DNA of 11,096 nucleotides from Methanoregulaceae archaeon (lineage in GTDB: Archaea > Halobacteriota > Methanomicrobia > Methanomicrobiales > Methanospirillaceae), in the NCBI GenBank assembly GCA_028679325.1, contig JAJRBS010000030.1, positions 1 through 11,096 of the forward strand, in the 5' to 3' direction. Below the pieces are notes generated by a model. The model worked only from the letters and a program-made list of their open reading frames with translations. It was not told the origin of the DNA and did no database searches. Below, piece by piece: positions 1 to 6,925 of this stretch. Made by a program: the position numbers and the translations under genes. Positions within the stretch are counted from its first letter, which is position 1. Each line of letters begins with the position of its first letter.

Positions 1-1970
1 AGATACGTCAGGTACTCGGGTATCGGCTGGCCTTTCACGAACTTTGCCACGAACGCATCGGAAACCCCTCCGCCATAAGTCGGCTGGATGGCATTGAGGG
101 TGGCCAGCTTTGGCGCCTTGGTAATTCCCGTGATATAGACCGATCCCTGCGGTGTAATGGCAATACCCCTGCCCTCATCGACCCCCGGACCTGTCAGGTA
201 GGTGGAATAATTCAGGCTATTTCCAGCCGGCCCCAGGACAGAGTAGAATGAGTTGATGGCGCCAAGTGTGTTCCGATGATACGCGTTAACCGTAGTCGGG
301 AGGTTTTGGGACCACGTGAGCCCGGTGATGTGGGCATAACCCTCCGAATCCACGTCAATTGCCCTCGCGGCGTCAAGATCTGAGCCGCCCAGATACGTGG
401 AGTACAACAGGGGGTATCCGTACCGGCCGACCTTGGTTACGAACGCGTCACTGTAACCTCCAAAGACCGGCTGATAGGCGTTAACTATGGGGAAGCCTGA
501 CCAGGAGAAGGTTTCACCGGTTATGTAGGCATTGCCCTGGTTATCGACATCAATCCCGTACCCGGTCTCGATGACCCTCCCCCCCACGTATTCGAGGTAG
601 ACAAGAGTGCTCCCCCCAGAGCTGATCTTCGCGATATAGGCATCACCCAGACCGGTGAAAGTGGAGTTCTGTGATATGGTGGGGACGGGGCTGAAGGCGG
701 CCCCTGCTCCTCCGGTAATGTAGGCATTCCTGGCCGAATCGAGCGCAATTGCCATACCGGAGTCCTGGTTTCTCCCGCCGAGGTATGTTGAATAAACGAT
801 CGAACCATCCTGAGACAGCTTGGTCACGAACGCATCATTCTGTCCGGCTAAAGCCGGCTGCACAGGATTCACGATCGGGAAATTCGAAGAATTGGTGATA
901 CCGGTGACGTAGGCGTATCCATCTTCGTCGACACGTATCCCCTGCCCTGAATCCGCGCCGCTCCCGCCAATGAACGTCACGTATACAGGCAGTGTCCCTT
1001 CCGGATTTATCTTGGCGACAACCGCATCAGAATAGCCAGCCGTTGCGTTTCCTGGATCATAGGGAACCGGGAAGGATTTACCGGTTACATAGATATTCCT
1101 GTCCGGGTCAAGGGCCACTCCGTTGGCCTCCTGGAAGCCGGTTCCGTTGAGATAGAGCCCAAAGACAAGAGTCGGATCAATAACCAGTTCCTTCTCCCTG
1201 TCGTACTCCCCCACCTCAAAGCCGATGGTATCGTCTTCGATGATGAAAGAAGATGGAACTTCGACCCTTCTCCCGTCAGACATCTGGTAACAGAACGGGG
1301 CCGTTTCCTCAAGCACCCCCGTTCCGGTCCGGATCTCCAGATTGCCGTTTTTGTTGAGCGACAGATTGTCCTGTCCCGAGTATCGTATTCTTATTGCTGA
1401 TGTATCGGCACCAGGTTCCACATGGTAAGTGCTTTTTATCCCCTGCTCCACTCCTTCAATCTTCAGGTCAATTCCCGGATACAGGTCTTTATACCGTATC
1501 CCCCGGTAGGTCTCCGCACCAGTGACCCATGAGGCAGGGTCAGGCGACTTCAGGAAGTTGACCCTGCAGGGCAGTTTGTCGAAGCCCTCGACAACCAGGC
1601 CCCCGCTTGTCCCTTCAAAGCTGTATTCAAGGACAGGAGATGGATAATCCCGCCCCTCCCCGATGAGAGAGATGCTGGATCCGTCCTTTGTATAGAAGAG
1701 AATCCCTCCGCCGGTGATGACCTCGAAAAGGATATCGTCGCTGGTCTGCCCTTTATTCCCGATAAAGAACAAAGGTATTCCCGTCGACGGGACGGCCTGT
1801 TCTCCAGACGATTCAACCGAGGCTGCGGCCTCGGCCACCAGGGGCAGGCTGATATCGCCTGTCCCGGATGCCAGAGCCGGATCAGGGAGATCCGCGGCAA
1901 CGGCAAAACCAAGGAACCCTGATACGGGCACCAAGAGTAGTATGAGCAGCAAGACATGTTTCTTATTCAT
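1..1970 (-). CDS. Secreted SBBP-type beta-propeller protein (C-terminus beyond window)
   Basis: The frame is open without a stop from the ATG at 1970-1968 to the window edge (656 residues). Residues 1-26 form a signal peptide: Lys-rich start, Leu-rich core, then AVAA as a likely cleavage site, with no lipobox Cys. Residues ~65-285 match the N-terminal domain common in SBBP proteins: IGNKGQ near residue 70, a Y-x-G-IRYKDLYPGIDL segment, a PGAD-x-S-x-IRIRYSG segment, and a closing ELVIDPTL. Blades of ~60-65 residues follow, each with an [IAV][YH][VI]TG strand and a DA[FVY][VI][AT]K strand; six are present and a seventh begins at the edge. Several N-x-S/T sequons occur. Such proteins are extracellular or surface-bound and their ligand is rarely known; no enzymatic motif is visible. 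Transcription is divergent from the repair operon. The family assignment is firm; the function is not. Anchoring domains, if any, lie outside the window. Confidence 0.92.
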   Translation of the reverse strand, partial: MNKKHVLLLILLLVPVSGFLGFAVAADLPDPALASGTGDISLPLVAEAAASVESSGEQAVPSTGIPLFFIGNKGQTSDDILFEVITGGGILFYTKDGSSISLIGEGRDYPSPVLEYSFEGTSGGLVVEGFDKLPCRVNFLKSPDPASWVTGAETYRGIRYKDLYPGIDLKIEGVEQGIKSTYHVEPGADTSAIRIRYSGQDNLSLNKNGNLEIRTGTGVLEETAPFCYQMSDGRRVEVPSSFIIEDDTIGFEVGEYDREKELVIDPTLVFGLYLNGTGFQEANGVALDPDRNIYVTGKSFPVPYDPGNATAGYSDAVVAKINPEGTLPVYVTFIGGSGADSGQGIRVDEDGYAYVTGITNSSNFPIVNPVQPALAGQNDAFVTKLSQDGSIVYSTYLGGRNQDSGMAIALDSARNAYITGGAGAAFSPVPTISQNSTFTGLGDAYIAKISSGGSTLVYLEYVGGRVIETGYGIDVDNQGNAYITGETFSWSGFPIVNAYQPVFGGYSDAFVTKVGRYGYPLLYSTYLGGSDLDAARAIDVDSEGYAHITGLTWSQNLPTTVNAYHRNTLGAINSFYSVLGPAGNSLNYSTYLTGPGVDEGRGIAITPQGSVYITGITKAPKLATLNAIQPTYGGGVSDAFVAKFVKGQPIPEYLTY

Positions 1971-2000
1971 AAAGAGCCCTTGTTGAGAGGTGAATGATTC

Positions 2001-2014
2001 ATACTATATAAATT
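2001..2014 (-). promoter_or_regulatory. TATA box for the beta-propeller gene
   Basis: Read on the minus strand this is AATTTATATAGTAT, close to the archaeal TATA consensus. Its centre is near 2008, so TBP/TFB-directed initiation is expected ~25 nt downstream, around 1982. That leaves a leader of only ~12 nt before the ATG at 1970. No good Shine-Dalgarno is present in that leader (CAACAAGGGCTCTTT), so initiation probably depends on the short 5' end. Confidence 0.6.
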
Positions 2015-2077
2015 TATTCTGTGATTCGGCCATTTATTCCTCATTTTTCCCACAGCAGCGATTAAACTGGGGAAGCC

Positions 2078-2113
2078 TGAGCGACCAGTGAGAAGGGGGG
2101 CCTGGGTCGCTTA
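2078..2113. other. Inverted repeat in the divergent intergenic region
   Basis: AGCGACC (2080-2086) and GGTCGCT (2105-2111) form a perfect 7-bp inverted repeat around an 18-nt spacer. A G-U and a U-A pair extend the stem to 9 bp as RNA on the plus strand. It lies ~65 bp upstream of the propeller TATA box and ~110 bp upstream of the operon start codon. It may be a regulator-binding site or a structured upstream RNA. No T-tract follows, so it is not a clear terminator. Confidence 0.4.
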
Positions 2114-2165
2114 TCATATGTTGTCCTTGAACAATATGGATATTTTGTCTGGGCTTCAACCTTGT

Positions 2166-2178
2166 TTACCAATATTTC
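2166..2178 (+). promoter_or_regulatory. Weak candidate TATA element for the RPA-associated operon
   Basis: The AT-rich stretch TACCAATATTTCT centres near 2172, which would place initiation near 2198 and give a ~25-nt leader that includes the Shine-Dalgarno at 2210-2216. Another AT-rich candidate (ACAATATGGATATTTT, 2130-2145) would give a longer leader. Neither is a strong consensus match, so the choice is tentative. Confidence 0.3.
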
Positions 2179-2222
2179 TGTGGTTTCGTTGTCAGGTTAT
2201 GGCTCAAGTGAGGTGACGTGAA

Positions 2223-2990
2223 GTGGAAGGAGCAGCCAGGGTATTTGCCAGTGAGTTCGGGAAAGCCACCCTGCCACTCCGTGGGGGTTCGGCTGACGAG
2301 GGTGTCCTTACTCCCTTTGCCTTGCCCTGCAGACTTCTCTTTGTAGCCGGGGCCCTGATTGAACTCCAGACCAGAGGAAAGGATTATTGGGCGGGCAGGG
2401 TTGCGGACCCCTCAGGGGTCTTCGAGATCAGGGCTGAGCGCCCGGATGCATGCCTCAGGCAGGCGCTGCTCGACCTGAACCCCCCCTGCTTCGTGACTAT
2501 CCTTGGCGAGGCGAGGCCTGGACGGGGGACCCCACCGGCTTCGCCGACCATACGGCTCCTCGAGATCACTGAGACGGATCGGGCAGTACGGGATGCCTGG
2601 ACAGTCCGGACTGCGGAGACAACCGTCCGTCGGCTCAGTCTCCTGGTGAACGCCCTTCGGGCAGGAACCGCTGACGAGGAGGTCATGTCCGCTCTCGGAT
2701 TTTATGGAACTGCGAAAGCAGATATAAGGGAGATGGCGGAGACAGTGCAAAAGGCCCTGGCATCGGTCAGGGGACCAGCCCGTATTGAGGTCAGGGATGA
2801 GGATGTCCGGGAGAAGGTCCTGGCCATCATCCGTGAATCGGCCGGCAAATCAGGAATTTCCCTCGACGTGATCATCGATCGGGCAGGACAGGACGGGATC
2901 GATGGAGGCAGAGTCCGGGAAGCGGTCAGGGCCCTGGTCCTGGATGACGAATGTTACCAGCCGGCGCGGGATATGTTTAAGCCATTATGA
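2223..2990 (+). CDS. RPA-associated protein, OB fold plus winged helix (COG3390/Rpap type)
   Basis: A 255-residue protein with a GTG start, supported by GAGGTGA at 2210-2216, six bases upstream. The N-terminal part begins RVFASEF and continues through a LLFVAGALIEL strand, the YWAGRVADPSGVF segment (55-67) and a conserved PPCFVTILGEAR strand. This pattern matches archaeal RPA-associated proteins, whose OB fold partners the single-stranded-DNA-binding protein RPA. Residues ~178-255 look like an RPA32-type C-terminal winged helix, ending in a DDECYQPARDMFK segment. In Haloferax volcanii, proteins of this family are co-transcribed with RPA and with a phosphoesterase. Here the phosphoesterase follows directly through an ATGA overlap, but no RPA gene lies upstream. 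The expected role is support of ssDNA binding in replication and repair in the cytoplasm. Its partner RPA, presumably elsewhere in the genome, is an inference. Confidence 0.85.
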   Translation: MEGAARVFASEFGKATLPLRGGSADEGVLTPFALPCRLLFVAGALIELQTRGKDYWAGRVADPSGVFEIRAERPDACLRQALLDLNPPCFVTILGEARPGRGTPPASPTIRLLEITETDRAVRDAWTVRTAETTVRRLSLLVNALRAGTADEEVMSALGFYGTAKADIREMAETVQKALASVRGPARIEVRDEDVREKVLAIIRESAGKSGISLDVIIDRAGQDGIDGGRVREAVRALVLDDECYQPARDMFKPL

Positions 2991-3748
2991 GACTCGAATT
3001 CGTCGGGGAGGGCCCGGCGCTTCTGGTCAGGGAGGAGATCAGGGTTCTTGCGGTGGCGGACCTCCACCTTGGGATCGAATCCGACATGGCCCGGCATGGG
3101 ATGCACTTCAGGAGCAGAAGCAAGGAGCGTATGGAAAGGCTTGAGGCCTGCATCCGGAAAAAAAAGCCGGACCTCCTGGTGCTCCTCGGAGACATCAAGC
3201 ATAACGTCCCCGTCACGAGCAGGCAGGAGTACATCGAGCTCCCCGAAGCTGTCTCCCGGCTCCGGGCCCTGGTTCCTGTCAGGGTTTTTCCCGGGAACCA
3301 TGACACGGGAATCGGGAGGTTCTTTTCTGAAGAGGAGATCCTTCCCCGGGAAGGGGGCATCATCGATGGGACCGGGTACATCCATGGACATACCTACCCG
3401 GCACCGGAACTCGCTGGCCGTCTGATCATATCCGGGCACCACCACCCGATGGTTAATCTTCAGGACGAGGTCGGATGTTCACTCCGTTCCGCTGCCTATC
3501 TTCACGTCCCCCTGGAGGAGTCATGCATCGGTTTTTCGAAAGGAGGAGAGGGGGGACGGAGCCGGGTTCTTTTCATGCCGGCTTTCAACGAACTCACCGG
3601 GTATGATATCCGAAAGACAGTGCAGGACCCCTTCAGCCCCCTGTCCCGGTGCATGAAAACCGGCGAGGCCGAAGTGTACCTGACCGATGGGACGTACATC
3701 GGTCCGCTGTCAGTACTGGAGGAACATGGACGAGATAGAGAAGCTTGA
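2987..3748 (+). CDS. ICC-like metallophosphoesterase (COG1407; Rpe/PdeM-like)
   Basis: A 253-residue calcineurin-like phosphoesterase with the full metal-binding set: D25-L-H27, G68-D69 followed by IKHN, G103-N-H-D106, the H133-G-H135 segment, and G150-HHHP. The two-metal site should hydrolyse phosphodiester bonds, probably in nucleic acid. The order and spacing fit COG1407, which includes Rpe from haloarchaeal RPA operons and bacterial PdeM from ligase/Lhr DNA-damage operons. The ATG lies within ATGA shared with the stop of the upstream gene and has no Shine-Dalgarno of its own, so translation is likely coupled. The tail (GPLSVLEEHGRDREA) overlaps the helicase start by 23 nt. The protein is cytoplasmic: no signal peptide or membrane segment is seen. 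The family is clear; the exact substrate is not. Confidence 0.88.
   Translation: MRLEFVGEGPALLVREEIRVLAVADLHLGIESDMARHGMHFRSRSKERMERLEACIRKKKPDLLVLLGDIKHNVPVTSRQEYIELPEAVSRLRALVPVRVFPGNHDTGIGRFFSEEEILPREGGIIDGTGYIHGHTYPAPELAGRLIISGHHHPMVNLQDEVGCSLRSAAYLHVPLEESCIGFSKGGEGGRSRVLFMPAFNELTGYDIRKTVQDPFSPLSRCMKTGEAEVYLTDGTYIGPLSVLEEHGRDREA
3718..3722 (+). promoter_or_regulatory. Ribosome binding site that decides the helicase start
   Basis: GGAGG three bases before the ATG at 3726 supports that codon. An in-frame ATG at 3687 would add 13 residues (MGRTSVRCQYWRN) that are simply an alternative-frame reading of the phosphoesterase C-terminus. It has no Shine-Dalgarno, so it is rejected. Confidence 0.65.
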
Positions 3749-6416
3749 CCCACGGATCCAGGAGTGTATCCGCAAACGGGGGTTTGCGGAACTGTCCGAG
3801 ATCCAGAACCTTGCTCTCCCCCTGGCAGGAAAAGGAAAAAACCTCCTTCTCATAGCTCCGACCGGGACCGGGAAAACAGAAGGGGCGATGATCCCTGTTT
3901 TCGATGGCATGCTGAGAGGGACGGGCGGCGGCTTTACAGCCCTTTACATCACTCCGCTCCGTTCCCTGAACCGGGACATGCTCCAGAGGCTCTCCTGGTG
4001 GTGCGCAGAACTGGGGTTGACTATCGGCGTGAGGCACGGCGATACGACAGCTTCGGAAAGGAGGAGACAGGCCCTCTCCCCGCCCGACCTTTTGATCACC
4101 ACCCCGGAAACACTCCAGGCCCTCTTCATGGGAAAGGTCCTCCGGAAGCATCTCCGGAATGTCAGGTATGTCATTGTCGATGAGATCCACGAGCTAGCCG
4201 GGAGTAAGAGGGGGGCCCAGCTCTCCGTAGCCCTGGAACGGCTGGTCCAGTACGGCGGGGAATTCCAGAGGATCGGCCTCTCTGCGACTGTCGGAAACCC
4301 CCGCGAGGTCGGGAGGTTTCTCTGTGGAGACAGGGATTTCGAGGAGGTTGTTGTCGATGTCACCAAGAACCTGGACATCTCTGTTGAGTTTACGGGAGAT
4401 CAGTTCGAGAAGCAGGCCCAGTGGATATCCGAGGCCATCGACCTTCACGGGTCCACCCTCATCTTTGTCAACACCCGGGTAACCGCCGAGGCTCTCGGCC
4501 ACCAGCTCTTCTCCCGCGGCGATGTCGAGGTTCACCATGGGTCCCTGTCACGGGACGTGAGGATAGATGCCGAGGAGCGGTTCAAGTCGGGCCGGATCAA
4601 GGGGCTCATCTGCACCTCATCCATGGAACTGGGTATCGACATCGGGCATATCGAGCATGTGATCCAGTTCGGATCGCCCCGCGAGGTCTCACGGCTGGTG
4701 CAGCGAATCGGTCGGGCGGGCCACAGTCTCCATGAGACGTCCCGGGGAACCATCCTGGCACTGGGATTTGACGACCTGCTGGAGTCTTTGGTGATTGCCC
4801 GCCGGGCAAAAGCAGGAGAGGTCGAGGAGGTGGTGCCTCCAAAAAATCCCGCCGATGTCCTGGCAAACCAGGTGGCCGGCCTGGCCGTCGAATACGGGAA
4901 TATCTCACGGCAGAAGATCCGTGAGATTTTCTCCCGCTCCTACAGTTTTGCTGCCGCCGGTTCGCTTCTTGATGAGGTCTGTGACCAGATGGCAGAGCAC
5001 CGCCTCGTCCGAATCGATGGCGAGTACATTATAAATACTCTTCGGGCCCGTCGCTACATGGCCTCCAACCTGTCGATGATACACGATGAGAAGAAGGTGG
5101 CTGTCTTTGACATGGTATCGCGACGGACTGTGGGAACCCTCGACGAGTCATTCGTGGTGGGATCGATATACACCGGTGTGGTCTTCATCACCAAGGGACA
5201 GCTCTGGAGGGTTCTTGACATGGGAGAAGGGAGGATAACAGTTGAGCCGGCCCGAAAGGTCAAAGGCGAGCTCCCTTCCTGGGAGGGCGAGCAGATCCCG
5301 GTTCCTTTCGCGGTCGCCCGTGAGGTCGGTTCTCTCCGGAGGACCCGTGACTTTGAATCATATCATGCCGGTGGTGAACCGAAAAAGTTCGCAGGACAGT
5401 TCCTTACGGAAATGGACAGGAACAGGAGTATTGTTTCCACCGACCAGCTGATCGTCATCGAGGACGCCCGCGAGGGGATCGTCTGCAATATCTGCGCCGG
5501 GCACAAGGCGAACGAGGCGCTGGGCAGGGTTCTCTCCGTCCTTCTCTCGGCCCGCTACGGCACGACGGTCGGCATCGAGCTCGGCGCATACCGGATCCTC
5601 CTCCGTCTTCCCGGTCACGTGAAAGGGCCCGATGTGAAGGAGCTGCTCCTCGGGCTCGAACCCGGCCACACCGAAGGCATCCTGCAACTGGCACTGAAGC
5701 GGACGGCGCTCTTCAAGTGGAAGCTCGTCCAGATCGCAAAGAAATTCGGTGCCATAGACCAGGATGCAGACTACGAACGGCTGAGCAGCTACAAGCTGAC
5801 CGAGCTATTTGAAGGCACAGTCGTCCAGAAAGAGGCGTACCGCGAACTCTTCTCGGTCTACATGGATACAGCCAGGGCCGAACAGGTGCTGGAAGAGGTC
5901 AGGAAGATACAGACGGCGGTCGAGACGGGAAGGATCAGCATCCTCGGCGCGGAAGGGCTCTTCTCCTCCCGGGATATGATAGCTCCGACCAGCCCGGACC
6001 AGGCGGTCATTAGTACCCTTAAAAAAAGGATCGAGAACCAGGACATCATCCTCGGCTGCATGAACTGCCGGAAATGGAAGAGCAAAACCGTGGTCAGCAG
6101 GGTGCAGGAGAACCCTGTCTGTCCGAAGTGCGGGGCACGCCTGATCGCCGTCCTCAAGCCCTGGGAGGAATCCCTCTACGCCATCGCGGCCAAAAAGGAG
6201 AAGAGCGAAGAGGAACGGTCGGTTGAGTTGCGTCTTTTGAGGAATGCAAACATTGTCCTTTCCGGCGGGAAGAAGGCCGTTATGGCCCTGGCCGCGAAAG
6301 GAGTCGGTCCCGAGATCGCATCAAGGATCCTTGCCACCCTTGCCGAAGGGGACGCCTTCTTCCGCGAGATCCTGAAGGCGGAGAGGAATTACATCCGGAC
6401 ACACCGCTACTGGTGA
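3726..6416 (+). CDS. lhr: Lhr-type superfamily II ATP-dependent helicase
   Basis: An 896-residue DExH helicase. In order: a Q-motif region (FAELSEIQ, 20-27), Walker A APTGTGKT (44-51), motif Ia TPLRSL, TTPETLQ, DEIH (152-155), SAT (186-188), the motif IV strand LIFVNTR, SSMELGIDIG and QRIGRAGH (326-333). The LAGSKRG sequence after DEIH and the GSPREVSR sequence before motif VI are typical of Lhr proteins (COG1201). The remaining ~500 residues should supply the winged-helix and beta-barrel parts of the Lhr core. A C-terminal knuckle has C778-x2-C781 and C799-x2-C802. Archaeal and bacterial Lhr enzymes translocate on ssDNA and unwind DNA or DNA:RNA duplexes; roles in repair or fork restart have been proposed. 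It overlaps the phosphoesterase by 23 nt and is the last gene of the operon. The family is secure; the subtype (Lhr1, Lhr2 or other) is not. Confidence 0.92.
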   Translation: MDEIEKLDPRIQECIRKRGFAELSEIQNLALPLAGKGKNLLLIAPTGTGKTEGAMIPVFDGMLRGTGGGFTALYITPLRSLNRDMLQRLSWWCAELGLTIGVRHGDTTASERRRQALSPPDLLITTPETLQALFMGKVLRKHLRNVRYVIVDEIHELAGSKRGAQLSVALERLVQYGGEFQRIGLSATVGNPREVGRFLCGDRDFEEVVVDVTKNLDISVEFTGDQFEKQAQWISEAIDLHGSTLIFVNTRVTAEALGHQLFSRGDVEVHHGSLSRDVRIDAEERFKSGRIKGLICTSSMELGIDIGHIEHVIQFGSPREVSRLVQRIGRAGHSLHETSRGTILALGFDDLLESLVIARRAKAGEVEEVVPPKNPADVLANQVAGLAVEYGNISRQKIREIFSRSYSFAAAGSLLDEVCDQMAEHRLVRIDGEYIINTLRARRYMASNLSMIHDEKKVAVFDMVSRRTVGTLDESFVVGSIYTGVVFITKGQLWRVLDMGEGRITVEPARKVKGELPSWEGEQIPVPFAVAREVGSLRRTRDFESYHAGGEPKKFAGQFLTEMDRNRSIVSTDQLIVIEDAREGIVCNICAGHKANEALGRVLSVLLSARYGTTVGIELGAYRILLRLPGHVKGPDVKELLLGLEPGHTEGILQLALKRTALFKWKLVQIAKKFGAIDQDADYERLSSYKLTELFEGTVVQKEAYRELFSVYMDTARAEQVLEEVRKIQTAVETGRISILGAEGLFSSRDMIAPTSPDQAVISTLKKRIENQDIILGCMNCRKWKSKTVVSRVQENPVCPKCGARLIAVLKPWEESLYAIAAKKEKSEEERSVELRLLRNANIVLSGGKKAVMALAAKGVGPEIASRILATLAEGDAFFREILKAERNYIRTHRYW

Positions 6417-6625
6417 GTCTGTCCGGGGGTCTCCCGTTTCTGTTCGATAAATGAACGGATCTCTCCGGATATCACCGGAATGAATGATGAATGCTCTCTG
6501 CAACAGCAATGGTCCGATATGTAACGCAAGAAAGAAATCCGATCATCGGTTCGATCGCGGGATCTGAGAACCCAACCGCCCGGCCTATTGAGGTTACGAA
6601 CGGTTCCGGCGTTCCCACAAATACT
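6417..6625. other. Intergenic region after the helicase
   Basis: About 210 bases with no convincing gene. It holds two short inverted repeats: TCCGG/CCGGA (6464-6468 and 6475-6479), and CCGAT/ATCGG around one base (6539-6549). No strong T-tract follows the helicase stop; the best candidate is the short pyrimidine stretch at 6431-6444. Where the operon transcript ends is therefore unclear. Confidence 0.4.
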
Positions 6626-6637
6626 CATATTTATTTT
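6626..6637 (+). promoter_or_regulatory. TATA box for tRNA-Leu
   Basis: CATATTTATTTT, centred near 6631, lies ~32 bp upstream of the mature tRNA 5' end at 6663. Initiation would fall near 6657, giving a very short 5' leader for RNase P to remove. Confidence 0.6.
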
Positions 6638-6643
6638 CCTTCG

Positions 6644-6661
6644 CCTCCAACAGATTGGAGG
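6644..6661 (+). other. Perfect hairpin abutting the tRNA-Leu 5' end
   Basis: CCTCCAA (6644-6650), the loop CAGA, then TTGGAGG (6655-6661) form a perfect 7-bp stem ending two bases before the mature tRNA. It spans the predicted transcription start, so it may act as a DNA site or, if transcription starts further upstream, as a leader structure. Confidence 0.4.
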
Positions 6662-6662
6662 T

Positions 6663-6747
6663 GCGAGGGTAGCCAAGCCAGGTCAACGGCGCTGGATTCA
6701 GGGTCCAGTCTCGCAGGAGTTCTTGGGTTCAAATCCCATCCCTCGCA
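6663..6747 (+). tRNA. tRNA-Leu (CAG)
   Basis: An 85-nt class II tRNA. The acceptor stem GCGAGGG (6663-6669) pairs perfectly with CCCTCGC (6740-6746), and the discriminator is A6747. The D stem is GCC/GGC. The anticodon stem CTGGA/TCCAG encloses the loop TTCAGGG with anticodon CAG at 6699-6701, which reads CUG Leu codons. The long variable arm (6709-6722) contains a CTC/GAG stem, as expected for Leu. The T loop is TTCAAAT. CCA is not encoded and no intron is seen. The T stem TTGGG/CCCAT has a U-U mismatch at its outer pair; the other four pairs are canonical. No second copy of its 3' end occurs in the window, so there is no sign of an integrated element here. Confidence 0.95.
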
Positions 6748-6794
6748 TTTGTCACCATATGCATGTGTAATCATTCCACCATCGCAAAAAAGTA

Positions 6795-6840
6795 AATAAT
6801 TTTATCGTAATAATTTTCTCGTATTGGTTCTGTTTTATCG
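6795..6840 (+). repeat. TTTTATCG-type short repeats upstream of the secreted-protein promoter
   Basis: A tandem 14-mer, AATAATTTTATCGT (6795-6808) and AATAATTTTCTCGT (6809-6822), differs at one base. The core TTTTATCG recurs at 6833-6840, just before the TATA region at ~6849. The T-rich tracts could also terminate the tRNA transcript. The second secreted-protein copy lacks this array. Confidence 0.45.
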
Positions 6841-6848
6841 AATCGGGG

Positions 6849-6862
6849 ATATAAACATATAC
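6849..6862 (+). promoter_or_regulatory. TATA region of the first secreted-protein gene
   Basis: ATATAAACATATAC contains two overlapping TATA-like cores. The right-hand CATATA (6856-6861) is also found at the same distance before the second copy (7928-7933), which makes it the better candidate. It predicts initiation near 6885, at the foot of the conserved hairpin. Confidence 0.55.
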
Positions 6863-6883
6863 CGCATCGTCACATTGTAAAAT

Positions 6884-6906
6884 TGATGCCGAGCGTATCG
6901 GCATTA
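6884..6906 (+). promoter_or_regulatory. Conserved 5' UTR stem-loop, copy 1
   Basis: ATGCCGA (6886-6892), loop GCGTA, then TCGGCAT (6898-6904) pair perfectly. G85-U05 and U84-A06 (last two digits of 68xx and 69xx) extend the stem to 9 bp. The TATA position places it at the very 5' end of the mRNA, 8 nt before the Shine-Dalgarno. Copy 2 keeps the stem through G-U-compatible changes while the loop differs. Confidence 0.6.
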
Positions 6907-6925
6907 CAGTGATAGGAGGAGGTTG

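Noticed and set aside
1550..1957. Minus-strand open frame of 135 codons, with similar shorter ones at 1085-1312 and 521-808
   Set aside because: They lie in another frame of the same strand as the propeller gene, whose frame is continuous over the whole interval and has signal-peptide and blade motifs. The propeller gene is not broken.
2384..2750. Minus-strand open frames opposite the RPA-associated gene
   Set aside because: They are GC-driven antisense frames with no family resemblance; the plus frame carries the OB-fold and winged-helix signatures.
3687..3725. A 13-residue N-terminal extension of the helicase
   Set aside because: The extension is an out-of-frame reading of the phosphoesterase tail, and GGAGG supports the ATG at 3726.
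6730..6747. tRNA 3' end as an integration (att) site
   Set aside because: No direct repeat of the tRNA end and no integrase or phage-like gene occurs in the window.
6491..6799. Possible 102-codon plus-strand gene between helicase and secreted protein
   Set aside because: It runs straight through the tRNA-Leu gene and its promoter, and shows no ribosome binding site or domain.
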